The notes: a model not told the origin generated them from the sequence alone. 64,000 nt of DNA from Cellulomonas fulva (GCF_018531375.1 NZ_JAHBOH010000001.1:186001-250000), one strand, 5' to 3'. Positions 9,241 to 17,336 are shown, counted from the stretch's first letter. Numbers and translations are program-made.

Positions 9241-10256
9241 CGACGCTGGACACGCTCGAGGAGCGCGCACAGACCCGCTCGGCCGCGTTCGGCGCGGACG
9301 CGCTGATCGTGTGCGACTCGCTGGTGCGCATCTACCAGTCCGAGGGCATCGAGGTGCAGGCGCTGCAGGGGCTCGACCTGCTGGTCGACGACGGCGAGCT
9401 CGTCGCGATCGTCGGCGCGTCCGGCTCCGGCAAGTCGACGCTGCTGTCGGTGCTCTCGGGCCTGGACGTCCCGACGGCCGGCCGGGTGCGCGTGGGGCCG
9501 TGGGACCTCATGGCGATGACGCCCGCGCAGCGCGTGCAGTACCGCCGGACGATGGTCGGGTTCGTGTGGCAGCAGACCGCGCGCAACCTGGTGCCCTACC
9601 TCACCGCGGCGGAGAACGTCGCGTTCCCCCTCGCGCTGGCCGGCACGGGCAGCCGGGAGCGCGCGGCCCGCGCGGCGGAGCTGCTCGAGCTGCTCGGCGT
9701 CGCGTACTGCGCCGAGCGGCGCCCCGGGCAGATGTCGGGCGGCGAGCAGCAGCGCGTCGCGATCGCGGTGGCCCTCGCGTGCTCGCCCCGCGTCCTGTTC
9801 GCCGACGAGCCCACGGGCGAGCTGGACACGGCCACCTCCCACGACGTGCTCGAGGGCCTGCGGATGGTCAACCGCGAGCTCGGCACCACCGTCGTCGTCG
9901 TGACCCACGACCCGGGGGTGAGCGAGCACGTCGAGCGGACCGTCGCGATCCGCGACGGGCGCACGTCGTCGGAGGTCGTGCGCCGCCGGCACACGGCCGA
10001 CGACGGCACCGAGCACGTGGTCGCGGAGGAGTTCGCCGTGCTCGACCGCGCGGGCCGGGTGCAGCTCCCGCAGGAGTACCGCGAGGCGCTCGAGCTGGCC
10101 GGTCGCGTCCGCCTCGCGCTCGAGGACTCGCACGTCTCGGTGTGGCCGGACAAGCCGCGCGTGACGCCGTCGCGCGGGCCCGCGACGGGTCGGCACGCGG
10201 CCGTCCCCGAGCCGAGCCGCGGCGAGGCCGCGTCCGACCAGGAGGAGCAGCGATGA
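9237..10256 (+). CDS. ABC transporter ATPase with C-terminal AbrB-like segment
   Basis: This 339-residue ATPase is of the MacB/LolD type and would power the two FtsX permeases. Walker A is GASGSGKST (60-68), the Q-loop is VWQQ (110-113), the signature is MSGGEQQ (166-172), Walker B is VLFADE (186-191), and the switch histidine lies in VVTHDP (222-227). After the ABC fold comes an unusual tail of about 100 residues. Residues 265-303 (EFAVLDRAGRVQLPQEYREA and onward) look like a SpoVT/AbrB swapped-hairpin fold, followed by a disordered, charged end. The gene is translationally coupled upstream, and its stop overlaps the ATG of the second ATPase. Confidence 0.9.
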   Translation: MTTLDTLEERAQTRSAAFGADALIVCDSLVRIYQSEGIEVQALQGLDLLVDDGELVAIVGASGSGKSTLLSVLSGLDVPTAGRVRVGPWDLMAMTPAQRVQYRRTMVGFVWQQTARNLVPYLTAAENVAFPLALAGTGSRERAARAAELLELLGVAYCAERRPGQMSGGEQQRVAIAVALACSPRVLFADEPTGELDTATSHDVLEGLRMVNRELGTTVVVVTHDPGVSEHVERTVAIRDGRTSSEVVRRRHTADDGTEHVVAEEFAVLDRAGRVQLPQEYREALELAGRVRLALEDSHVSVWPDKPRVTPSRGPATGRHAAVPEPSRGEAASDQEEQR

Positions 10257-10969
10257 GCGTCGAGACCGCGCCGGCGGCGAGCGCCGAGCCGACGAGCGAG
10301 CCCATGGTGCTCGTCGAGCACGTGTCCCGCACCTACGGCTCGGGGGACGGGGCGGTGCACGCGGTGCGCGACGTGTCGTTCGCGGTGCACCCGGGCGAGC
10401 TCGTCGTGCTCGTCGGACGCTCGGGATCCGGCAAGACGACCCTGCTCAACATGGTGGGCGGGCTCGACAAGCCCGACGAGGGCCGCGTCGTGGTCGACGG
10501 GCGGGAGGTCTCCTCGCTCGGCGAGCGCGGGCTCGTCGAGCTGCGCCGCGACGTCGTGTCGTTCGTCTTCCAGACGTTCGGGCTCGTGCCCGTGCTCTCG
10601 GCGGCGGAGAACGTCGGCGTCCCGCTGCGGCTGCGCAAGATCGCGCCGAAGGCGCGCGACGAGCGCGTCGCGCTGCTGCTCGACCTCGTCGGGCTGGGCG
10701 ACCACGCGAACCAGCGGCCGGGCGAGCTGTCGGGCGGTCAGCAGCAGCGGGTCGCGATCGCGCGCGCGCTCGCGAACTCACCGCGCCTGCTCGTCGCCGA
10801 CGAGCCGACCGGTCAGCTCGACTCGCAGACCGGCGTCGCGATCATGGGCCTGCTGCGTGCCGTCGTCGAGGCCGAGCGGACCACGGCCGTCATCGCGACG
10901 CACGACCCGGTGATGATGGCGCTCGCCGACCGCGTGATCCGCGTCCAGGACGGCGTCCTGGTCGACTGA
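10253..10969 (+). CDS. ABC transporter ATPase, MacB/LolD type
   Basis: This 238-residue ATPase is the last gene of the FtsX operon. Walker A is GRSGSGKT (55-62), the Q-loop is at FQTF (106-109), the signature is LSGGQQQ (159-165), Walker B is LLVADE (179-184), and the switch histidine is in IATHDP. It has no extension like that of its neighbour. Two ATPases beside two permeases suggest a heterodimer, or two half-systems sharing a substrate. The start is fixed by the 4-nt overlap with the upstream stop and a GGAGGAG ribosome-binding site. Confidence 0.92.
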   Translation: MSVETAPAASAEPTSEPMVLVEHVSRTYGSGDGAVHAVRDVSFAVHPGELVVLVGRSGSGKTTLLNMVGGLDKPDEGRVVVDGREVSSLGERGLVELRRDVVSFVFQTFGLVPVLSAAENVGVPLRLRKIAPKARDERVALLLDLVGLGDHANQRPGELSGGQQQRVAIARALANSPRLLVADEPTGQLDSQTGVAIMGLLRAVVEAERTTAVIATHDPVMMALADRVIRVQDGVLVD

Positions 10970-10973
10970 CGGG

Positions 10974-11009
10974 ACGGCGGCCCCGGCGCGTCGCGTCCCG
11001 GGCCGCCGT
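10974..11009. terminator. Terminator of the FtsX operon
   Basis: Arms at 10974-10983 and 11000-11009 pair perfectly (10 bp, ACGGCGGCCC) five bases after the last stop codon. The hairpin lies between convergent genes and may serve both. Confidence 0.65.
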
Positions 11010-11016
11010 GTCGCGG

Positions 11017-11268
11017 TCAGCTGTTGACCGACGTCCAGCGAAGCGTCTGGCCGTCCGAGTCCTTGAACGCCTGGACCAGCAGCATGATGAAGTCGATCAG
11101 CGTCCAGATGCCGAGTCCGCCGAGCGTGAAGATCATCGCGATGCCCGTCCCGACCTTGCCGACGTAGAAGCGGTGGACACCCAGCGTGCCCAGGAAGAAG
11201 CACAGGAGGGTGGCGACGAGCAGGTTCTTCTGGCTCGTGTCGGGCAGCGGCGCGGCGGGGTAGGTCAT
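11017..11268 (-). CDS. TM2 domain-containing membrane protein
   Basis: This 83-residue protein has two membrane helices. The first (NLLVATLLCFFLGTLGVHRFYVG) ends in the GxHRFYxG motif that defines TM2 domains. The second (GIAMIFTLGGLGIWTLIDFI) carries the G-IW-LIDFI pattern. The N-terminus is a short Pro/Ala stretch. TM2 proteins are widespread small membrane proteins of unsettled function. It is monocistronic, with PhoH upstream across a strong hairpin. The ATG has an AGGAGAG site just upstream. Confidence 0.88.
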   Translation of the reverse strand: MTYPAAPLPDTSQKNLLVATLLCFFLGTLGVHRFYVGKVGTGIAMIFTLGGLGIWTLIDFIMLLVQAFKDSDGQTLRWTSVNS

Positions 11269-11343
11269 GGTCTCTCCTCGTCTGGCCGTCGGTCAGCGGG
11301 GGTGCCGGGCGACGGGCGTCGCGCCGAACCTAGCGACTGCCGC

Positions 11344-11388
11344 GCGGTCCGGTGGGCCGCTTCCGGGTGAAAGCGCCCACCGGACCGC
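11344..11388 (-). terminator. Terminator of phoH2
   Basis: A perfect 14-bp inverted repeat (11344-11357 / 11375-11388), extended inward by a GCTT/AAGC pairing, begins just after the PhoH stop codon on the minus strand. Confidence 0.75.
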
Positions 11389-11391
11389 TCC

Positions 11392-12792
11392 TCACGCCTC
11401 GATGCCCTCCAGCAGCTCGGTGACCAGCGCGGCGACGGGCGAGCGCTCCGAGCGGGTCAGCGTCACGTGGGCGAACAGCGGGTGGCCCTTGAGCGCCTCG
11501 ATGACCGCGGCGATGCCGTCGTGCCGGCCCACACGGAGGTTGTCGCGCTGCGCGACGTCGTGCGTGAGCACGACGCGCGACGACTGGCCGATGCGGGACA
11601 GCACCGTGAGCAGGACGTTGCGCTCGAGCGACTGCGCCTCGTCGACGATCACGTACGCGTCGTGCAGCGAGCGGCCGCGGATGTGCGTGAGCGGCAGGAC
11701 CTCGAGGATGTCGCGGTCCAGGACCTCCTCGACGACCTCCTTGCTCACCAGCGCGCCGAGCGTGTCGAACACCGCCTGCGCCCAGGGGTTCATCTTCTCG
11801 GCCTCGGAGCCCGGCAGGTAGCCCAGCTCCTGCCCACCGACCGCGTACAGCGGCCGGAACACCATGACCTTGCGGTGCTGCCGGCGCTCGAGCACCGCCT
11901 CGAGGCCCGCGCACAGCGCGAGCGCGGACTTCCCGGTGCCCGCGCGCCCGCCCAGCGAGACGATGCCGACCTCCTCGTCGAGCAGCAGGTCGATCGCGAT
12001 CCGCTGCTCGGCGCTGCGGCCGTGCACGCCGAACACGTCCTGGTCGCCCCGGACGAGCTTGATGTGCTTGTCCGCGGTGACCCGGCCGAGCGCCGAGCCG
12101 CGCGGGCTGTGCAGCACCAGACCGGTGTGGCACGGCAGGTCGCCGGGGCTCGTCGTCGCACCCGGTGCCCCTCGCAGGTCCGCCACCGGCATGACGTCCG
12201 CGAGCGGCAGGGACTCGTGCTCCCACAGCTGGGCCATCTGCTGCTCGGCCAGGTCGAGCGCGTCCATGCCCGTCCAGCCCGACTCGACCGCGAGCTCGTG
12301 CCGGTACTCCTCGGCACGCAGCCCGACCGCCGAGGCCTTGACCCGCATCGGCAGGTCCTTGGAGACCACCGTGACGTCGTGGCCCTCTGCGCCGAGGTTC
12401 GCCGCGACCGCGAGGATGCGGGTGTCGTTGTCACCCAGGCGGAAACCTGCCGGGAGCACCGTCGGGTCGGTGTGGTTGAGCTCGACGCGCAGCGTCCCGC
12501 CCAGGTCCCCGAGCGGGATCGCCTGGTCGAGCCCGCCGTGCTGGATCCGCAGGTCGTCCAGCATCCGCAGCGCGGAGCGGGCGAAGTAGCCGAGCTCCGC
12601 GTGGTGCCGCTTGGCCTCGAGCTCCGAGATCACCACGACCGGGAGGACGACGTCGTGCTCCGCGAAGCGGTAGATCGCCCGCGGGTCGGACAGCAGGACC
12701 GAGGTGTCGAGCACGTGCGTCCTGCGGCCCTCGTCGGGCGACGACGGGTCGGTCGAGGCGGACGTTCCCTGCTGAGCTGCGCTGCTGACCAC
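11392..12792 (-). CDS. phoH2: PIN-PhoH fusion protein (PhoH2-type RNase/ATPase)
   Basis: This is a 466-residue, two-domain cytosolic protein. The N-terminal PIN nuclease domain (about 25-160) shows the acidic residues expected of the fold: D29 in [10 protein letters not shown]57 in VISELEA, D121/D123 in GDNDTRI and D146 in VSKDLP. The C-terminal PhoH domain has Walker A GRAGTGKS (282-289) and a Walker B-like VIVDEAQ (about 365). The mycobacterial relative is an ATP-dependent RNA-unwinding ribonuclease, and the same activity is inferred here. I do not see an upstream antitoxin ORF. The start is GTG at 12792; no strong ribosome-binding site decides it. Confidence 0.88.
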   Translation of the reverse strand: MVSSAAQQGTSASTDPSSPDEGRRTHVLDTSVLLSDPRAIYRFAEHDVVLPVVVISELEAKRHHAELGYFARSALRMLDDLRIQHGGLDQAIPLGDLGGTLRVELNHTDPTVLPAGFRLGDNDTRILAVAANLGAEGHDVTVVSKDLPMRVKASAVGLRAEEYRHELAVESGWTGMDALDLAEQQMAQLWEHESLPLADVMPVADLRGAPGATTSPGDLPCHTGLVLHSPRGSALGRVTADKHIKLVRGDQDVFGVHGRSAEQRIAIDLLLDEEVGIVSLGGRAGTGKSALALCAGLEAVLERRQHRKVMVFRPLYAVGGQELGYLPGSEAEKMNPWAQAVFDTLGALVSKEVVEEVLDRDILEVLPLTHIRGRSLHDAYVIVDEAQSLERNVLLTVLSRIGQSSRVVLTHDVAQRDNLRVGRHDGIAAVIEALKGHPLFAHVTLTRSERSPVAALVTELLEGIEA

Positions 12793-13120
12793 GGCCTGCT
12801 CCCTCCGGCGCTACGTGCGCCGCAGAAGGCGCCTCCTGCCGGCGTCCCGGTGCGGGACGTGCTGCCGGCGTTCGGCGGCGGGACGGGGGCGGCCGGGCCC
12901 TGCGGAGCAGGACCGGGGCCGGCCCTCCTCCCGGAGCGGATGCTCCATGGGCTGGCCTCCCGGGGACGACGGGTGCCGTCCTCTGCCCCGGACGCTAACC
13001 CCACCGCGGGCGTGTGACGCGCAACACGCCCCGCCGAAACGCGATGTTCACCTGCGCCCCTCCCGGTGTTCGCCCCGCACCCCACCCACGCCCTGCCCGT
13101 CCCGCACCACCCCCGCGCCA
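12793..13120. other. Intergenic region upstream of phoH2, no gene seen
   Basis: The 629-base gap between phoH2 and the prenyl synthase starts with about 330 bases in which I see no convincing gene or RNA. It must contain the phoH2 promoter and leader. An uneven hairpin (ATACGTGCGCC-like near 12810-12840) and low-complexity C-rich sequence (13060-13120) are the only structure noticed. Confidence 0.5.
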
Positions 13121-13345
13121 GCCCCGTCCGCGAGCGCGGACGCTCGCGGCCCACCGCGGACGCTGACCGTCCGCATTCGACCCGCGTCCGCGCCCGCCCC
13201 GTCCGCGAGCGCGGACACTCGCGGCCCACCGCGGACGCTGACCGTCCGCATTCGACCCGCGTCCGCGCCCGCCCCGTCCGCGAGCGCGGACGCTCGCGGC
13301 CCACCGCGGACGCTGACCGTCCGCGTTCGACCCGCAACGTCCGCG
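13121..13345. repeat. Three tandem copies of a 75-bp repeat
   Basis: Units start at 13121, 13196 and 13271 with an exact 75-base period. Copies 1 and 2 differ by a single base in their core, and copy 3 diverges at its end. Each unit holds two hairpins: CGCGAGCG/CGCTCGCG with a 4-nt loop, and GCGGACG/CGTCCGC with a 5-nt loop. There are no unique spacers, so it is not a CRISPR array. Confidence 0.9.
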
Positions 13346-13354
13346 CTCGGCGGT

Positions 13355-13421
13355 TGAGGTGGGGTTGGGGGTGAGGGTGAGGTTGGGGGTGGGGTGGGGG
13401 CGGGGGTGGGGTGGGGTGGGG
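13355..13421. other. G-rich tract with quadruplex potential, 3' of the prenyl synthase
   Basis: The plus strand has more than ten runs of 3-5 G separated by one or two bases, ending at the stop codon of the minus-strand prenyl synthase gene. The transcript of that gene would be C-rich here, while the non-template strand could form G-quadruplexes or, when paired, R-loop structures. Confidence 0.6.
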
Positions 13422-14183
13422 TCAGCGGCCTAGGCGGCGTTCGCGGGCGGCGTAGGCGCGGACCGCGCGCAGGAAGTCGACGCGGCGGAAGTCGGGCCAG
13501 TAGGCCTCGCAGAAGTAGAACTCCGAGTGCGCCGACTGCCACAGCAGGAATCCGCCGAGCCGCTGCTCCCCCGACGTGCGGATCACCAGGTCCGGGTCCG
13601 GCTGGCCCTTGGTGTAGAGGTGCGCGGCGATGTGCTCGACGTCGAACGACTCCGCCATCTCGTCCAGGCTCGCCCCCGCGGCCGACGCGGCGCGCAGGTA
13701 GGAGCGCACGGCGTCGGCGATCTCGCGGCGCCCCCCGTAGCCCACGGCCACGTTGACGTGCAGCCCGACGACGTCGCGCGTCGCCGCCTCGGCCGCGCGC
13801 AGGGCCGCCGCGGTGCGCTCCGGGAGCAGCTCGAGCGAGCCCACCGCCTGCAGCCGCCAGCGCCGGGTCGCGGCCAGGTCGCGCACGGCGTCCTCGATGA
13901 TCGCGAGCAGGTCCGCGAGCTCCTCGGGCGGCCGCTGGAGGTTGTCCGTGGAGAGCATCCACAACGTGACGACCTCGACGCCGACGTCCTCGCTCCACCC
14001 GAGCAGCTCGGCGATCTTGTCCGCCCCGCGCTGGTGCCCCGTCGCGGCCGACTTGCCGATCGACCGCGCCCACCGGCGGTTGCCGTCCAGGATGACCCCC
14101 ACGTGCCGCGGTGCACGGTCGGCCGGCAGCGACGCGGCGAGCCGGCGCTCGTACAGCCCGTAGAGCAGGTGGGGCATGCGCAC
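13422..14183 (-). CDS. Isoprenyl transferase (Z-prenyl diphosphate synthase, UppS family)
   Basis: This is a 253-residue cytosolic enzyme that condenses isopentenyl diphosphate onto an allylic primer with cis double bonds, for polyprenyl-phosphate carriers of the cell wall. HVGVILDGNRRWAR carries the catalytic Asp and substrate-binding Asn/Arg residues. LWMLSTDNLQRPPEEL and the C-terminal RTSGEQRLGGFLLWQSAHSE motif are diagnostic. In position and sequence it resembles Rv1086, which makes a short Z,E-farnesyl product; product length here is not proven. I place the start at GTG 14183, which has GAGGAG 7 nt upstream, rather than at the far upstream codon 14249. Confidence 0.9.
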   Translation of the reverse strand: MRMPHLLYGLYERRLAASLPADRAPRHVGVILDGNRRWARSIGKSAATGHQRGADKIAELLGWSEDVGVEVVTLWMLSTDNLQRPPEELADLLAIIEDAVRDLAATRRWRLQAVGSLELLPERTAAALRAAEAATRDVVGLHVNVAVGYGGRREIADAVRSYLRAASAAGASLDEMAESFDVEHIAAHLYTKGQPDPDLVIRTSGEQRLGGFLLWQSAHSEFYFCEAYWPDFRRVDFLRAVRAYAARERRLGR

Positions 14184-14340
14184 GCGGGCACTCCTCGGGC
14201 TGGTCCTCGGGCGGGTGTCGGGCTGTGGTCGGGCGGCGACCGCGCCCACCGTACTCGTCGGACGTGACGTCGTGGCGGGGTCCGCGGACCCGTGGCGTGG
14301 CAGTCTCGTGAAGGCCGGTCGACAGCACTACCTACGCCCG

Positions 14341-14366
14341 CGTAACCTACGGAGACGTAGGTTACG
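14341..14366. promoter_or_regulatory. Candidate operator upstream of trhA (CGTAACCTAC-N6-GTAGGTTACG)
   Basis: A perfect 10-bp inverted repeat with a 6-bp spacer lies 20 bases before the trhA start, with a half-site (ACCTACGC) just upstream. The sequence is AT-richer than its surroundings. Its shape resembles a TetR-family operator and it is probably over or next to the promoter. The regulator is not in this window. Confidence 0.6.
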
Positions 14367-14386
14367 ACGAGCGAACACGAGGACCC

Positions 14387-15112
14387 ATGACCGCGACCCC
14401 GGACCCGGCCACCTCGGACCCGCTCGCCCCTGAGCCGTCCGGACCGGTCGCGCGCGCCGTGGAGCAGGTCACCGACGCGGTCAAGCCGCACCTGCGCGGC
14501 TGGATCCACGCCGGCGTCGCCCCGTTCGTCCTCGCGGCGTCCATCGTGCTCGTCGTGCTCTCCCCCACGCCCGCCGCCACGTGGTCCACCGCGGTGTTCG
14601 GGCTGTCCGCCGTGATGCTGTTCGGCACCAGCGCGGTCTACCACCGCGGGCACTGGTCGCCGCGCGTCGCGGGCGTGCTGCGCCGCCTCGACCACACCAA
14701 CATCTTCCTCATCATCGCGGGCACCTACACGCCGCTCGCGGTGCTCCTGCTCCCGACGAGCACCGCGCGCACGCTCCTCGTCGTGGTGTGGTCCGGCGCG
14801 CTGCTCGGGCTGCTGGCGCGCGTGTTCTGGCTCGGTGCGCCGCGGTGGCTCTACGTGCCCATCTACGTGGCGCTCGGCTGGGTCGCGGTCGCGTTCCTGC
14901 CGCAGTTCTACCGCTCGGGCGGCCCGGCGATCATGTGGCTCGTCATCGCCGGCGGGCTCGCGTACACGCTCGGCGCGGTCGTCTACGGCATCAAGCGGCC
15001 CAACCCCAGCCCGCGCTGGTTCGGGTTCCACGAGATCTTCCACGCGCTCACGGTCGTGGGCTTCACGTGCCACTACGTCGCGGTGTCGATCGCGAGCTAC
15101 GCCTCGGCGTGA
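14387..15112 (+). CDS. trhA: Hemolysin III / TrhA family membrane protein
   Basis: This is a 241-residue protein with seven predicted membrane helices starting near residue 44. Conserved PAQR/hemolysin III features are visible: the SAVYHRG motif after helix 2, RRLDHTNIFLIIAGTYTP in helix 3, and the C-terminal FGFHEIFHALTVVGFTCHYVAV with its metal-binding-type histidines. E. coli TrhA affects membrane energetics and lipid homeostasis; actual haemolysis is doubtful for the family. Orthologues sit beside the short prenyl synthase in mycobacteria (Rv1085c). An inverted repeat just upstream suggests specific regulation. Confidence 0.9.
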   Translation: MTATPDPATSDPLAPEPSGPVARAVEQVTDAVKPHLRGWIHAGVAPFVLAASIVLVVLSPTPAATWSTAVFGLSAVMLFGTSAVYHRGHWSPRVAGVLRRLDHTNIFLIIAGTYTPLAVLLLPTSTARTLLVVVWSGALLGLLARVFWLGAPRWLYVPIYVALGWVAVAFLPQFYRSGGPAIMWLVIAGGLAYTLGAVVYGIKRPNPSPRWFGFHEIFHALTVVGFTCHYVAVSIASYASA

Positions 15113-15131
15113 CCGCGGCGCGGGCGTCCCG

Positions 15132-15959
15132 TCAGACGGGGACCACCGCGTACCGCCGGTTCGCGAGCGACGGGTTGCCCACCCGCACCTCGCGCAGCTC
15201 CTCCGGGTCGAGGTCCACCGTGCGCAACGCCGGGTCCGGCCCCAGCTCCAGGCCGACCACGCCGTCCGGTCCCACGACGAGCGACCGTCCGACCACGCCT
15301 TTGCCCGCCATCCCGACCGCCACCACCGCGCACGTGTTCTCGATCGCGCGCGCGATCGCGAGCGTCCGCCAGTGCATCGCCTTGAGCGGGCCGTCGGCCC
15401 ACGCGGCCGGCACGACGAGCACCTCCGCACCCGCGTCCACCAGCCGCCGCGCGGACTCGGGGAAGCGCAGGTCGTAGCAGGTCAGCACGCCGAACCGCAG
15501 TCCGGCGACGTCCAGCACCAGCGGCGGGGCGTCCGCCGGTCCGGGCTGCAGCCGGTCGGACTCGCGGGTGCCGAACGCGTCGTACAGGTGCACCTTCCGG
15601 TACGTCCCGACGAGCGCGCCCGCCCCGTCCACCGCGACGACGGCGTTCACCGCGCGCGGGTCGGCGTCCGTGCCGGGCAGGGTCGTGCCGGCCAGCACCG
15701 CGGTGCCCGTGGCGGCGGCCCGCTCGCGCAGCGCGGTCACGAAGGGGCCGCCGAGCGGTTGCGCGTGCTCGCGGCCCACGCCCGCGCGGTGGAACGCCGA
15801 GGCGTACTCGGGCAGCACGAGCAGGTCGGCGTGCACCCCGCCCGCGACGTCGAGCGCGTCGCGCGCGGCCTCCCGGTTGGCGGCGTGGTCGTCGGTCGCG
15901 GCGACCTGCCCGAGCGTCACCCGGACCGCGGGCCGGCGCGGGGGCTGCGGCGCGCTCAC
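15132..15959 (-). CDS. Carbon-nitrogen hydrolase (nitrilase superfamily, Nit2/omega-amidase-like)
   Basis: This 275-residue cytosolic amidase has the nitrilase-superfamily catalytic triad: E51 in LVLPEYA, K122 in YRKVHLYD, and nucleophile C161 in LTCYDLRFPE. The length and the LRFPE motif place it with Nit1/Nit2-type enzymes, which hydrolyse alpha-keto acid amides or deaminated glutathione. Actinobacteria use mycothiol, so the true substrate is open. It lies 16 bases upstream of the end of the small membrane protein and on the same strand as mca, so it may share their transcript. It occupies a place that holds a DUF255 (thioredoxin-like) gene in M. tuberculosis. Confidence 0.88.
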   Translation of the reverse strand: MSAPQPPRRPAVRVTLGQVAATDDHAANREAARDALDVAGGVHADLLVLPEYASAFHRAGVGREHAQPLGGPFVTALRERAAATGTAVLAGTTLPGTDADPRAVNAVVAVDGAGALVGTYRKVHLYDAFGTRESDRLQPGPADAPPLVLDVAGLRFGVLTCYDLRFPESARRLVDAGAEVLVVPAAWADGPLKAMHWRTLAIARAIENTCAVVAVGMAGKGVVGRSLVVGPDGVVGLELGPDPALRTVDLDPEELREVRVGNPSLANRRYAVVPV

Positions 15960-15975
15960 CAGGACCGCACCGGCC

Positions 15976-16311
15976 TCACGGACGCGGCTCGTCGGGCTCG
16001 TCGTCGGCGGGGGAAGCCGGGGGCGTGCCCCAGGCGGGTGCGCCGGTCGGGCGTGCTTCCGGCGCCGCGGGACCGGCCGGGCCGGGGGCCGACTGGCCGC
16101 CCTCGTCGTCCTGCTCCGCCTGCTCGCGCGCGCGCCGGTCGACGATCCGCAGGTGCCGCGTGAGCGACAGGAAGATCCCGGCGGCGGCGATCGCCAGCCC
16201 GAACGTGAACACGAAGCCCAGGAACCCCGGCGACCCGCCGCCGGCGGGCGTCACGCTCGGGCTCGGGCTGGGCGCCGGGGCAGCCGCCAGCGCGGCGAGC
16301 AGCCCGGTCAC
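15976..16311 (-). CDS. Small membrane protein downstream of mca
   Basis: This 111-residue protein starts with GTG at 16311, overlapping the mca stop codon (GTGA). A hydrophobic N-terminus (VTGLLAALAAAP) and a Pro/Ser linker precede one clear membrane helix (GFLGFVFTFGLAIAAAGIFL, about residues 29-48), then LTRHLRIVDRRAREQ and a Pro/Ala/Glu-rich cytoplasmic tail. It matches the small membrane protein that follows mca in mycobacteria (Rv1083) in place and plan. Function is unknown. Tight coupling suggests co-production with Mca, perhaps anchoring or regulating it. Confidence 0.8.
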   Translation of the reverse strand: MTGLLAALAAAPAPSPSPSVTPAGGGSPGFLGFVFTFGLAIAAAGIFLSLTRHLRIVDRRAREQAEQDDEGGQSAPGPAGPAAPEARPTGAPAWGTPPASPADDEPDEPRP

Positions 16312-17219
16312 CGCAGGGCCTCGCGGACGCCCGCGAACAGGTCGTCCTCCGGCAGCGCGGTGCGCACGCGCGACTCGGCGAGCTCGTACTCCTCGGTCGA
16401 CCACCTCTCGACCTCGACCTCCCGCGGCACCGCGAAGAAGAAGCCGGCGGGGTCGATCTGGGTCGCGTGCGCCCGCAGCGCCGCGTCCCGCTGGTCGAAG
16501 TACGCGGCGCACTCGATCCGGGTCGTCACCTCGCGCTCGGGGATCTCCCGCGCCTGGCGCGACTCGATCCAGTCGCCGAACGGCGACTCGCCGCCGGCCT
16601 CGAGGATCGCCTCGTGGACCGCGCGCAGCCGCGCGAGCGAGAAGCCGTGGTTGTAGTAGAGCTTGAGCGGGGTCCACGGCTCGCCGCGCCCGCGATAGCG
16701 CTCGGGGTCACCCGCGGCGGCGAACGCCTCGACCGAGACGCGGTGGCACATCACGTGGTCGGGGTGCGGGTAGCCGCCCGTCGGGTCGTACGTCGTCATG
16801 ACGTGCGGCCGGAACTCGCGGACGATCTCGACGAGCGGCGCGGTCGCCTCCTCGAGCGGCACCAGCGCGAAGCAGCCCTCGGGCAGCGGCGGCAGCGGGT
16901 CGCCCTCCGGCAGGCCGGAGTCGACGAAGCCGAGCCAGTGCTGGCGCACGCCCAGCGCCGCGGCCGCCTCCGCCATCTCCACGCGCCGGACCGCGCGCAT
17001 GCCCTCGATCCCGCCCTCCACGGCGCCGTACGCGGCGTTGAGCACGTCGCCGCGCTCGCCGCCCGTGCACGTCACGACGAGCACCTCGACGCCCTCGGCG
17101 GCGTAGCGCGCCGTGGTGGCGGCGCCCTTGCTGGACTCGTCGTCCGGGTGGGCGTGGACCGCCATCAGGCGGAGGGGCTCGTGGGCCGCTCCGGCGGTGG
17201 GGTGGGCGGTCGATGGCAC
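16308..17219 (-). CDS. mca: Mycothiol S-conjugate amidase
   Basis: This 303-residue zinc amidase cleaves mycothiol S-conjugates to a mercapturic acid and GlcN-Ins, detoxifying electrophiles and antibiotics. The LmbE/PIG-L fold is marked by AHPDDE (23-28) and HPDH (151-154), which together supply the zinc ligands and catalytic Asp. The length and the C-terminal FFFAVPREVEVE segment favour Mca over MshB. The start is GTG 17219 with GAGGAG 6 nt upstream; the in-frame GTG at 17237 lies upstream of that site and is less likely. The next gene is translationally coupled. Its presence indicates a mycothiol-producing actinobacterium. Confidence 0.93.
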   Translation of the reverse strand: MPSTAHPTAGAAHEPLRLMAVHAHPDDESSKGAATTARYAAEGVEVLVVTCTGGERGDVLNAAYGAVEGGIEGMRAVRRVEMAEAAAALGVRQHWLGFVDSGLPEGDPLPPLPEGCFALVPLEEATAPLVEIVREFRPHVMTTYDPTGGYPHPDHVMCHRVSVEAFAAAGDPERYRGRGEPWTPLKLYYNHGFSLARLRAVHEAILEAGGESPFGDWIESRQAREIPEREVTTRIECAAYFDQRDAALRAHATQIDPAGFFFAVPREVEVERWSTEEYELAESRVRTALPEDDLFAGVREALR

Positions 17220-17336
17220 GGCAGTCTCCTCGGGCACGGGACAATGATCCCCTACGACCGCCGCAGGCGGCGCGTGCCTGCCGGCGTCGACCCGCCGGGT
17301 CCGGCGCGCGGCCGCCCCGAGCCCCTGGAGGACAGC

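Noticed and set aside
3159-10969. Bacteriocin or lantibiotic cluster around the FtsX operon
   Set aside because: No precursor peptide, modification enzyme or two-component system is present. The 8-codon ORF is too short to be a convincing precursor.
11392-12792. PhoH2 as a toxin with upstream antitoxin
   Set aside because: I see no small ORF overlapping or directly upstream of the start, so a toxin-antitoxin pair is not supported here.
13121-13345. CRISPR array
   Set aside because: The 75-bp units are contiguous and nearly identical, with no unique spacers and no cas genes nearby.
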